From Treponema sp. (GTDB lineage Bacteria > Spirochaetota > Spirochaetia > Treponematales > Breznakiellaceae): a stretch of 10,810 bases of DNA. Position numbers and translations under genes: made by a program. Positions within the stretch are counted from its first letter, which is position 1. Every line of letters starts with the position of its first letter. Below the pieces are notes generated by a model. That model was not told the DNA's origin and did no database searches. It saw only the letters and a list, made by a program, of their open reading frames with translations. The stretch is taken from positions 1 to 10,810 of the forward strand of contig JAISBK010000186.1 in the NCBI GenBank assembly GCA_031266255.1. Reading direction: 5' to 3'. Of the stretch, positions 1 through 7,777 are shown in pieces.

Positions 1-3000
1 ACCGCGTTCCTTTCCGATTACCTCATCAACGGCATGGTCAAAAGCGCCAACGAGGAACTTTGGCAGCTCCTGGAGGGGCTGCTCCTGGCAGCGAAACTCC
101 AGGAAGGGCTGCGCCAGTCCATTCTGGAAAACGCCGATAACGGCCGGGTCGAATTCTTTATCCGCATGATGAAAATTGTTTTGGACAATGAGCTCTTGCG
201 CTATTCGTCGGCGGTCCGGGCACTGGATGTATGGATGGGCCTGGGGGAAACCTTTGAGGACAAACGGGTTGCCGCGAAACTGCTTTCCCTGGGGTACACC
301 TATCTTACCGATCCAAAGGCCCTGGCGGCCGGGGCGGAAAGCGCGGATGTAACGGAACTCTACGCCGCGCTCTGGGCCGCTTCGGTCCGGGAGATGAACG
401 ACGCGGTTACGCTTATCGAAAAACTGCTGAGGGGTGAGAAATACCGGAAATTGACGGCCCTGTATTTTTTGTTACAGACGGAAAACGACATCCTCCAGTC
501 TTTCTCCGCCGCCCGGCTTTTGGGCGAGACGGACCTGGATGTGCTTTCGCTCGTTATGCGCAATTACCTTTCCTCCTATACCGGCTGGCATCAGACCGCG
601 GAAAGTTTCAGCGATCAATGCCGGTCTCACCGGATTCTTGCGGACGGCCCGGAGCGGGGCCAGCAGTTCCTCTCTCTCATAACCATGATCCCCCTCATTC
701 CGGCCAATGGCTACTTCGCCCAGGGGAAGCCCTTCCCCTGGTGCGATCTTTCCCTTGACCGGAGCGATCTGTTTTCAAGGCTGCTCATCATCGCCGGGTA
801 TGATTTTGATCCGGAAAAAACAACGCGGCTTATTGATCTTATGCCCGACTCCGATCCGGACAACCGTGCCTTCTTTATCCGTTTTTTCCTGGAGAATCCA
901 CAGGACGCAAAAAGCCGGGCCTTTGTCTTCACGTCGTTAAACGATAAAAGCATGAGCGTCCGCTCCCAGGCATTAAAGACCATCATGGAATTTTCCAAAA
1001 AAGGCGCCGGTGCAAGGGGCGTTACGAATACCATTACCGCAGCAGAAGAAAAAGCAATCAGTAACCTTCTTGGGTTAAAAACCGGGGACCTCCGGCAGAA
1101 TGCCCTCAAGATTCTCCTCAGCCTGGACGGGGAACGGCCCCTTGGGGCGGCGAAGGCCCTTCTGGCAGACAGAGATGAAAACAAACGTCTGGGGGGCCTT
1201 GATATGCTAACCCAGCTGGTCAAAGAGGAAAAACTGGCCAGGACAGCGGCCGTGGAACTTTTGCCCCTCATGCCGCGGGTTACCGGCAGGGAACAGGTTC
1301 TGATTGATTCGTTACGCGCGCGGGAGGCAACGTACGGCAAGGTAAACGGCTTCGGCCTCTACGACCCGGACTATGCGCCGGATCTTCCCCTGCCCGGGAC
1401 CGATAACCGCCATACGCTGGAACACATCTTTGGGTTTTCCCCCGAACGGATACAAACCATTTTCGACGCCCTCTGCGAACGTATTAAAGAAAACCGGGAC
1501 TTTACCTACAAAATACATACCTGGGACGGGGATGAGGAAGTGGCCCTGGGCGGCCTTGAGTGGGCCAGGAGCCGTGCCGAAGTAGACGATGATCACGATA
1601 TGTCCCTGTTTGAAAAATTCGTTTTACCGGACGTATGGCGCGGATGGATACAAGACAACCAGGTCGGCTTTAACGAGATCTTTCTTTTTATGTTCATGGA
1701 AAAGGTGAAGGACTATAACGGCCGCTACGTGCCGGACCATCAGCCCTGGGCGAATACCCTTATCGACAAACTTTTTCACGCAAAGGAGCTGGACAACTGC
1801 ATCGCCTGGTACTACAAACGGGAATACGGCAAACTGGCCATGAGCATCATCGGCACCCTCTGCGGCGAATATGCCGAGGACGAGCGCTTTGCCGTTATTT
1901 CAGGCGCGCTGAGCTCCCTCGTAACAAGCGTTGCCGAAGAAGACTGGAAGAAGCCCGTGGACGAAGAAAACCGCCGGGCTTACTACAGCTACCAATACAA
2001 AGAAGAGGATGACACCCTCGCCGATACCCGCGAGGTGGAATTCCTGGTTAACAAGCTGAAGGAAGCCGCGTCTACAGACGAACATTTCACAACCTGGACC
2101 GCGTTCTGCTTTAACCTGGGACGGCTTTCGGGCCTGTTTTACCGCAGTATGGAAGCGGTTGACGTGGCCAGGGCGGTGGACCTGGGTATCCTTAAAATCG
2201 ACGCCCTCTATCGGACGATGATGCTTGCCGGCGACAACTGTATCCGAAACTACGCGGGAAAGATCCGCTGGGATCGCTGTAAAAAAGACGTTGAAACGTA
2301 TCCCCTGCTCAAACAGGTTGCCGACGAAGCGGCAGCCAGGCTTATCGAGATTGAACTCCAGCGGGGAGATAGCGCCACCGAGGTGAGCCACCTGGCCCTT
2401 AACGTAAGCTGGCACGAGGGGGCCGATACCTTTGCGAAGCTTCTTGTGGCTCTGGGAACCGAAAACCTGGTCCGGGGTTATATCTACGGCGGCAGCGATC
2501 CGACCAAAAAGATGGTACTTTCCAGTCTGCTCAAGAATGCTCATCCCAAAGCAGCGGACAACGCGGAAACCCTGCGGACAGCCCTGGCCGGAAAAATTGC
2601 CGACCGGCGCCTTATCGAGGCGGCCATGTACGCCCCCTCGTGGATAGACATCGTGGGCGACTACCTGGGCTGGCCGGGCCTGAAAAGCGCGGTCTGGTAC
2701 TTCCACGCCCATATCAACGAAAGTTTTTCCGCGGAAAAGGAAACCGAAGTCGCCCGCTACAGCCCCATCACTCCCCAGGAATTTAACGACGGCGCCTTTG
2801 ACATTGCCTGGTTTAAGGACGCCTACGCCGTCCTGGGGGAAGAACGGTTTGCCCTGGTCTACGCCTGCGCCAAATATTTAACCGGCGGCGCGAACCACCG
2901 CCGGGCCCAGCTTTTCGCCGACGCTGTTCTGGGGAAACTCGACGCCGCCACACTGTGGAAGGAGGCTCACGAAAAGCGCAACAAGGACAAGCTCCTGAGC

Positions 3001-4413
3001 TATTCCCTTATCCCCCTGGAAAAGGACCGGGAACAGGAAGATGCCCTGAAGCGCTACGAAAACATCCAGCTTTTTTTGAAGGAGAGCAAAAGCTTCGGCG
3101 CTCAGCGGCGGGCGAGCGAAGGCACGGCCTCCGCTATTGCCCTGGAAAACCTGGGCCGTAATGCGGGCTTCTCCGACTCCTTACGTTTTACCTGGCGCAT
3201 GGAAGCCCTCAAAATCGAAACCATTACCCAATACTTTGACCCCAAGATCGTTGGCGATTACCAGCTGCGGGTTGCCGTTGATGACCGCGGCACGGCTTCC
3301 CTGGTCTGCGAAAAAGGCGGCAAGGCCTTGGCCTCCGTTCCCACAATGCTGAAAAAAGACCCATACCTGCTGGAATGTAAGGAAATCGCCGCGGCCCTCA
3401 AGTCCCAGTACAAACGGGCCAAGGAAAACCTGGAACGGGTCATGGTAAACCGTGACCTATTTCCGTTTGGGGAAATCAGGGCACTCATGGATCATCCGGT
3501 GGTAGCGCCCCTCCTGTCCAAACTGGTTTTCGTCAGCCTTCAGGATGACGGCAGCCCCGCCGCTTCCGGGGCCTTCTGTGAATTTGCCGGAAAGCTGCAG
3601 GACGCAAGCCCGGTGCGTATCGCCCACCCCTTTGACCTTTACCGCCTGGGGACCTGGCTCGATTGCCAGCGTTACGCCTTTGAGCAAAAACTTGTTCAGC
3701 CTTTCAAGCAGATTTTCCGGGAACTCTACCTTATCAACGAGGACGAGCGGGAAGCAAAGACCGTTTCCCGCCGCTACGCGGGTCACCAGGTACAGCCGAA
3801 AAAAACCGTGGCCCTCCTCAAGAGCCGGCTCTGGACCGTGGACTATGAAGAGGGCCTCCAGCGGGTGTATTACCGGGAAAATCTCTACGTCAAACTTTAC
3901 GCCGCGGCGGACTGGTTTTCTCCCGCGGACACCGAAGCGCCCACGCTGGAAACCGTGGAATTTTTTGACCGCAAAACCCACAAGGCCGTCCCGCTGGAAG
4001 CAATTCCACCGGTGATCTTTTCCGAGGTAATGCGGGATGTGGACCTCGTGGTCTCGGTGGCCCACGTCGGTGGTGTTGACCCCGAGGCAAGCCATTCCAC
4101 GATAGAGATGCGTGCTGCCATCCTTCGGGAGCTTCTGCGGCTCCTCCACATCGCCAATGTTACCGTCGAGGGCCGTCATGCGAAAATCACCGGCAAGCGG
4201 GGAGAGTACACTGTGCATCTGGGAAGCGCCCAGGTATACAAGATGGGCCGTGGTGCGGTAAACATCCTCGCCGTGCCCAGCCAGCACCGTGGCCGGGTCT
4301 TCCTGCCCTTTGCCGACGACGACCCTCGGACCGCGGAAGTCATGTCCAAGATACTCCTCCTCGCCGAAGACAGCGCCATCAAAGACCCGGCGATTCTGGG
4401 CCAGATTGGGTAA
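1..4413 (+). CDS. Giant HEAT-like / DUF4132 (YehI/MolR-type) protein, 5' partial
   Basis: The reading frame is open from base 1: eleven codons precede the first ATG at 34 with no stop, so the gene starts left of the window and ATG 34 is probably internal. Numbering from that Met, residues 1-430 are mostly helical, with HEAT-like helix pairs around 290-400. A region starting near 437 (GFGLYDPDYAPDLPLPG) resembles the DUF5724-type segment that accompanies DUF4132. Residues about 1120-1300 fit DUF4132: a helix ending KENLERVM, then HPVVAPLLSKLVF, then QPFKQIFRELYL. The last 130 residues (VTVEGRHAKITGKRGEYTVHLGSA, then FLPFADDDP and a KILLLAED tail) match the C-terminal domain of E. coli YehI-like proteins. 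No signal peptide or membrane segment is visible in this part, so it is probably cytoplasmic. The biochemical function of the family is unknown. In E. coli, yehI lies near genes for a MoxR-type ATPase, a VWA protein and a SWIM protein. Family assignment is by recalled motifs only. Confidence 0.75.
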   Translation, partial: TAFLSDYLINGMVKSANEELWQLLEGLLLAAKLQEGLRQSILENADNGRVEFFIRMMKIVLDNELLRYSSAVRALDVWMGLGETFEDKRVAAKLLSLGYTYLTDPKALAAGAESADVTELYAALWAASVREMNDAVTLIEKLLRGEKYRKLTALYFLLQTENDILQSFSAARLLGETDLDVLSLVMRNYLSSYTGWHQTAESFSDQCRSHRILADGPERGQQFLSLITMIPLIPANGYFAQGKPFPWCDLSLDRSDLFSRLLIIAGYDFDPEKTTRLIDLMPDSDPDNRAFFIRFFLENPQDAKSRAFVFTSLNDKSMSVRSQALKTIMEFSKKGAGARGVTNTITAAEEKAISNLLGLKTGDLRQNALKILLSLDGERPLGAAKALLADRDENKRLGGLDMLTQLVKEEKLARTAAVELLPLMPRVTGREQVLIDSLRAREATYGKVNGFGLYDPDYAPDLPLPGTDNRHTLEHIFGFSPERIQTIFDALCERIKENRDFTYKIHTWDGDEEVALGGLEWARSRAEVDDDHDMSLFEKFVLPDVWRGWIQDNQVGFNEIFLFMFMEKVKDYNGRYVPDHQPWANTLIDKLFHAKELDNCIAWYYKREYGKLAMSIIGTLCGEYAEDERFAVISGALSSLVTSVAEEDWKKPVDEENRRAYYSYQYKEEDDTLADTREVEFLVNKLKEAASTDEHFTTWTAFCFNLGRLSGLFYRSMEAVDVARAVDLGILKIDALYRTMMLAGDNCIRNYAGKIRWDRCKKDVETYPLLKQVADEAAARLIEIELQRGDSATEVSHLALNVSWHEGADTFAKLLVALGTENLVRGYIYGGSDPTKKMVLSSLLKNAHPKAADNAETLRTALAGKIADRRLIEAAMYAPSWIDIVGDYLGWPGLKSAVWYFHAHINESFSAEKETEVARYSPITPQEFNDGAFDIAWFKDAYAVLGEERFALVYACAKYLTGGANHRRAQLFADAVLGKLDAATLWKEAHEKRNKDKLLSYSLIPLEKDREQEDALKRYENIQLFLKESKSFGAQRRASEGTASAIALENLGRNAGFSDSLRFTWRMEALKIETITQYFDPKIVGDYQLRVAVDDRGTASLVCEKGGKALASVPTMLKKDPYLLECKEIAAALKSQYKRAKENLERVMVNRDLFPFGEIRALMDHPVVAPLLSKLVFVSLQDDGSPAASGAFCEFAGKLQDASPVRIAHPFDLYRLGTWLDCQRYAFEQKLVQPFKQIFRELYLINEDEREAKTVSRRYAGHQVQPKKTVALLKSRLWTVDYEEGLQRVYYRENLYVKLYAAADWFSPADTEAPTLETVEFFDRKTHKAVPLEAIPPVIFSEVMRDVDLVVSVAHVGGVDPEASHSTIEMRAAILRELLRLLHIANVTVEGRHAKITGKRGEYTVHLGSAQVYKMGRGAVNILAVPSQHRGRVFLPFADDDPRTAEVMSKILLLAEDSAIKDPAILGQIG

Positions 4414-4424
4414 GCCGTGATATC

Positions 4425-4549
4425 ACTGTCTTTAGAAAGCACGCTGAGATTCCTGGGAATCTGACCCGGATTCTTAACGTGAGTTCAACGGAATACCGGG
4501 GACCCCATTTCTGTTTAGAGTAAGGGTCTTACTGTTAGAGAAAGCACGC
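4425..4549. repeat. Imperfect direct repeats in the convergent spacer
   Basis: The spacer between the two convergent genes carries a near-duplicate of about 20 bases. ACTGTCTTTAGAAAGCACGC (4425-4444) and ACTGTTAGAGAAAGCACGC (4531-4549) share the exact 11-mer AGAAAGCACGC (4434-4444, 4539-4549). A third partial copy, CTGTTTAGAG, lies at 4511-4520. About 86 bases separate the two main copies. Within or beside the block are the perfect palindrome GTGATATCAC (4417-4426) and the inverted repeats AGATTCC/GGAATCT (4447-4462) and AGTAAG/CTTACT (4519-4533). No coding potential is seen. It could be the remnant of a small palindromic element or a bidirectional 3'-end region. Confidence 0.55.
4465..4500 (+). 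repeat. Hairpin carrying the TTAACGTGAGTTC element (copy A)
   Basis: CCCGGATTC (4465-4473) pairs with GAATaCCGGG (4491-4500), a nine-pair stem with one bulged A. The loop holds TTAACGTGAGTTC (4474-4486). Within the loop, AAC and GTT could close a GTGA tetraloop. The same 13 bases recur in inverse orientation at 10642-10654. There is no clean T tract after the stem, so it is not a textbook terminator for the upstream large gene, although it may still mark its 3' end. Confidence 0.5.
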
Positions 4550-4577
4550 AAAAACAAGCAGGGCTTAGTCTGCCCGG
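4550..4577 (-). terminator. Weak candidate terminator for the minus-strand cassette
   Basis: On the minus strand, GGGC (4575-4572) pairs with GCCC (4564-4561) around the stop codon of the barrel gene. It is followed by TGCTTGTTTTT (4560-4550). The stem is only four pairs, so this is a weak intrinsic terminator at best. It lies where the four-gene minus-strand unit should end. Confidence 0.25.
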
Positions 4578-6460
4578 TTAGGAAACAATCTAAACCCAAG
4601 GCTGGCAATCAGTCCGGTGGACCTGGGATACTCGGCAGTATCAATCACCGAATACGATGAAGGGCTTCCCGAATTGGCAGGCCCGTCAATATTGGTGAAA
4701 TAAGAAATTACCACCCCGGCTTCAGCGAAAATTTGAATCGGTACCTTTGCCCATGAATAGGCTGCACCAACTTTAAATATATGCTGCCATTGATACGCAC
4801 CATCCTGTAAGAAGTATTTTCTCAGGACTGCCTTAGTGCTCCGTCCATCGGGATCAAGCTCAGACCAAAAGGAACTACCGTCAACCGCACTGTCGCCATA
4901 ATCCGCGCCGTGGCGGATCATCTGGTATTGAACATGCATCCTGGTGCGGAGCAAGGGCAGGGCTTCAAACCGAAGCAACAGCTCATCTGAGTTGGGAGGT
5001 AAGTAATACCCTAAGCCGCTGCCTTTATTGGTATAAGAGGATTCCATGAGGGTATCGCCATACCAGGGAACACGTTCTTTGGTGTGGGTGTAACAATAGG
5101 GTTCAATTTTGGTATACCGTAAGGATACTGTGGCAAAGGGCAGCCAGGGAATGGCAATGGTCGTTCCGGTCTGAAAAGCATACATGGCCCGGTCTTTTTC
5201 AAAGAATAAGGGTTCCACACTGATCTCATCCACGAAGAGGGAAAACCACAGACTTCCGATTCCCGGGTATTGGCCTTTCAGGTTGCAAAAGATGGCGAGA
5301 TTATCAAAATCCCCGATGACATTCTGGTAGAAAAAATTATCGGTTAAAGGAAACAGATAGCCCAGTTCAAATCGTTTCGGCCACAAGGCCGCGCTGCCAA
5401 AATCCACATGCAGATGGCGCTTGTAGTTGATTTCAAACAGTGCGATGGAAAAGGCATTTTGATTGGTGGCTGCTGAGTGCTTGATACCTTCGGCATTGTA
5501 ATACTCCAGTATGCCGGTTAAGGTCGAAAAATAAAACCATGAAAAAGGACTGACCGTGGTTTCCAAGGCCAAGAACGGTGCGGCTTGCTGGTTTAAAATC
5601 AGACTGCTTCCCCTGGCCATAGCCCCCCATTCGCGATCCATCCTTCCTCCCCGGTAGCGTATATGCCCTTCAAGCAATGAACCGGTGATTTCAGGCAGCA
5701 TCGTATCCCCAACAGAAAGATCCGAAGGCCATGCACGATAGCTCCCGGAAATATCCCGGTAATTAAGCACCGACCCATCCCAGCTTTGTTTATAGGTATA
5801 GGGAAAAGAGGCTAAGGGTTGGCTATAGGTGGTGATTTCTTGATTGACATGATCCTTTTCCTCGTTCTCATAGGTAAAACCCTGGTAATAGGTGTTATAG
5901 GTTCCCAATGCAACGCGGGGCGCCCGTATCATACCCCCTGCCGCCGTAAACCGATAGGAGAAATGATCCCCCAGATCACCGTTAACAAAGAAACCAAGCC
6001 AGGTATCGGTTCCCCAGGCAGCGTCTCGGTTCCAGGGATAGAGGCCCCAGGAAAAACAGGACCCTGCCTTAAGCCCCACCTCTCCTGAGAAGTGGATGTT
6101 CCCGGTACTCCTATCGTTTTCAAAGGTGTAGGTTCCCCGTTGCCAATCCAGGCCGCGCTGCCCAGGGGTGTAGCTTGTTCTGACATCCTCCAGGATACGC
6201 CGTTCGTGATCACTGAGTTTGCCAAAACGCTGATGAGCCAGATCCGCATCAAGGATTTCCGTGATTGCGGTAAGGATCACCTGCCGGGAATAGGGTTTTG
6301 CCCCAGCCAGAGGTGCGCATAACCCGCGCAGGGCTGCTTGTTCAAGGATCTGGTACACTTGGTTATCTATGGCTACGGATCCGTGGGTCTGTCCTGCCAG
6401 GGGCATGATGCTGCTTATGAGGGCGCATAAGACCATGCTGCAAGATATTGATTTGATCAT
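4565..6460 (-). CDS. Wzi-like outer-membrane beta-barrel protein
   Basis: The protein has 631 residues. An N-terminal signal peptide (K3, then a hydrophobic stretch to about residue 21, cleavage near LAG/Q at 23) exports it, and no lipobox is present. Residues 33-100 form a short helical periplasmic segment (VYQILEQAALRGL...SRQVILTAITEIL). The rest alternates aromatic-rich strands and loops, ending in the amphipathic strand GLIASLGFRLF, as expected for an outer-membrane barrel. The block at 271-300 (GGRMDREWG, then SSLILNQQAAPF), FVDEI at 409-413 and LPPNSDELLLRF at 487-498 recall the capsule-assembly Wzi family (PF14052). Wzi in E. coli holds capsule polymer at the cell surface; that role is not proven here. 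ATG 6460 is preceded by AAGGA (6472-6468) at seven bases. It is the last gene of the cassette, 73 bases after the glycosyltransferase. An alternative is an unrelated spirochaete barrel of similar shape. Confidence 0.6.
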   Translation of the reverse strand: MIKSISCSMVLCALISSIMPLAGQTHGSVAIDNQVYQILEQAALRGLCAPLAGAKPYSRQVILTAITEILDADLAHQRFGKLSDHERRILEDVRTSYTPGQRGLDWQRGTYTFENDRSTGNIHFSGEVGLKAGSCFSWGLYPWNRDAAWGTDTWLGFFVNGDLGDHFSYRFTAAGGMIRAPRVALGTYNTYYQGFTYENEEKDHVNQEITTYSQPLASFPYTYKQSWDGSVLNYRDISGSYRAWPSDLSVGDTMLPEITGSLLEGHIRYRGGRMDREWGAMARGSSLILNQQAAPFLALETTVSPFSWFYFSTLTGILEYYNAEGIKHSAATNQNAFSIALFEINYKRHLHVDFGSAALWPKRFELGYLFPLTDNFFYQNVIGDFDNLAIFCNLKGQYPGIGSLWFSLFVDEISVEPLFFEKDRAMYAFQTGTTIAIPWLPFATVSLRYTKIEPYCYTHTKERVPWYGDTLMESSYTNKGSGLGYYLPPNSDELLLRFEALPLLRTRMHVQYQMIRHGADYGDSAVDGSSFWSELDPDGRSTKAVLRKYFLQDGAYQWQHIFKVGAAYSWAKVPIQIFAEAGVVISYFTNIDGPANSGSPSSYSVIDTAEYPRSTGLIASLGFRLFPNRAD

Positions 6461-6533
6461 CTGCTGTTCCTTTTTTCTATATATTTTGTACTATACTAAA
6501 TATACGCTATGGTGCGTGCTGCTACTTGTTTTT
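6461..6533 (-). promoter_or_regulatory. AT-rich leader of the barrel gene
   Basis: The gap between the glycosyltransferase stop and the barrel start is AT-rich. On the minus strand it holds TATATT (6504-6499) and TATAGT (6495-6490), both near the -10 consensus, and a Shine-Dalgarno AAGGA (6472-6468). No convincing -35 box is found at 16-18 bases from either. An internal promoter that lets the barrel be expressed apart from the upstream genes is possible but weakly supported. Confidence 0.25.
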
Positions 6534-7706
6534 TTAGCGGACTATCCGTCCTTTCCAGAGGAATCCTTTCCCGGAAATAGTTCTGAACCAGGACCACAGG
6601 GCCATCGCTATGAGGTTCAAAAACATAAGGGGCCAGAACAGCCCGTAGTACCAGGGGATCTTCCGATCAATAAAAAGCATCATCCAGGTAAGGGTATACA
6701 GGATATTTACCACAAGGAGATTCATCTGAAAATTCCTGGGGATAAGCGTGATCACGCACAGTAAGGGAAAGGGAAGGAATAAAAAGAACAGCACCGCAAA
6801 TAGCATGGCAACCAAGATCACCGAATGGTTCCCTAAAAAATCAAAGATATTTTTACCGATTCCTGCTACTGCTGCCTTGTACCCCGTATACATCCTGCAT
6901 TGAACCTGTTCACCCACATCAAGAAACAGAGTCTTAAATCCCTGGGCTTTAACATACCGGGCAAGATACATATCCTCACTCGTTTTGTTCCGCATCATGG
7001 TAAACCCGCCGATGTGCATAAAAACATCTTTTCGTATCGCGATAAATTGCCCTACTGCAGCCGAAAAAAAGCAGTATCGGGTATACCTGTTTAAGCACAA
7101 AGGAATGATAAATCCGGTCAAAAAAAACATCAGCGGTACGGTGATTTTTTCTCCAAAAGAACGTAGTTGCTGTCCCACATACCCGGAGATAAAATCCGCA
7201 TGGGAGCTGCACATATTCGTAACTGCCCAGGAAATGCTAGAAGGACTATGCACGGTGTCCGCATCGGTTAAAATGAGGATTTCCCCCCGGGCTTTACCGG
7301 CTAGTTGCTGTAAGGCATAGGACTTGCCATACCAATCATCCGGTAGCGGGGAGCCTGAAAAAATACGGATCCGGGAATCGGTTTGCGCTACTTTGGTGAT
7401 GATTGCCCAGGTCGTATCCTGAGAATCATCATCCAGGACCAAGATCTCGTAATTCCGGTACCCTTGCTGCATGAGCGTGGTAAGGCAGTTCTCGATATGT
7501 GCCGCTTCATTTCGCACCGGAATCAGTACTGAAACGAGAGGACCATCTATGATGGCCGGGGGCAGGGTATTTCTGCGCATTTCTACAATATTTGCTCCGG
7601 CCAATATAAAGAAGTAAGACGCCAACACACCAATAACCGAAAAATAGACCGTACTTAAGGTTTCTCCCATACCCTCAAGAGGCAGATAAAAAGCAGGAAA
7701 ATACAT
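6534..7706 (-). CDS. Membrane GT2 glycosyltransferase, CrtQ/HpnB-like
   Basis: The protein has 390 residues: an N-terminal membrane helix (about 18-40), a cytoplasmic GT-A domain, and a hydrophobic C-terminal part with helices near 188-205, 295-322, 328-347 and 353-375. GT2 signatures are in order: VSVLIPVRNEAAHIENCL (58-75), EILVLDDDSQDTT (87-99), WYGKSYAL (125-132), the metal-binding TDAD (147-150) and the acid SED (243-245). CRMYTG at 270-275, followed by GIGKNIF, replaces the QxxRW of processive synthases. This is the pattern known in CrtQ (carotenoid) and HpnB (hopanoid-associated) transferases, so a single-sugar transfer to a lipid acceptor at the inner membrane is likely. The donor and acceptor are unknown. 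The start at 7706 has a GAGAG-like Shine-Dalgarno; Met13 is too close to its own GAGG. It lies 71 bases after the phosphoesterase gene. Confidence 0.75.
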   Translation of the reverse strand: MYFPAFYLPLEGMGETLSTVYFSVIGVLASYFFILAGANIVEMRRNTLPPAIIDGPLVSVLIPVRNEAAHIENCLTTLMQQGYRNYEILVLDDDSQDTTWAIITKVAQTDSRIRIFSGSPLPDDWYGKSYALQQLAGKARGEILILTDADTVHSPSSISWAVTNMCSSHADFISGYVGQQLRSFGEKITVPLMFFLTGFIIPLCLNRYTRYCFFSAAVGQFIAIRKDVFMHIGGFTMMRNKTSEDMYLARYVKAQGFKTLFLDVGEQVQCRMYTGYKAAVAGIGKNIFDFLGNHSVILVAMLFAVLFFLFLPFPLLCVITLIPRNFQMNLLVVNILYTLTWMMLFIDRKIPWYYGLFWPLMFLNLIAMALWSWFRTISGKGFLWKGRIVR

Positions 7707-7777
7707 TTTTAAATTCTCTCTTTTTTAATGTTATATTTTTTAATACCCAAGCGCCAGGCTAAACGGGGAACTGGGGT

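Noticed and set aside
34..36. ATG at 34 as the true start of the large gene
   Set aside because: The frame is open to base 1 with sensible protein sequence (FLSDYLING) and no Shine-Dalgarno before the ATG, so the gene almost certainly begins outside the window.
711..4287. Several minus-strand open frames of 200-280 codons within the large gene
   Set aside because: They are mirror frames of a GC-rich gene with strong family motifs on the plus strand; none has recognisable motifs.
4417..4426. GTGATATCAC as an operator
   Set aside because: It lies directly after the stop of the large gene, with no promoter or start codon beyond it; kept only as part of the repeat-dense spacer.
6369..6764. A 131-codon plus-strand frame across the barrel/glycosyltransferase junction
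   Set aside because: It overlaps the ends of two real genes and their AT-rich leader, and its only hydrophobic stretch comes from the spacer; no ribosome site supports it.
7707..7777. Terminator between the phosphoesterase and glycosyltransferase genes
   Set aside because: Only a broken ACCCCAG/CTGG..GGGT pairing is possible and no T tract follows on the minus strand.
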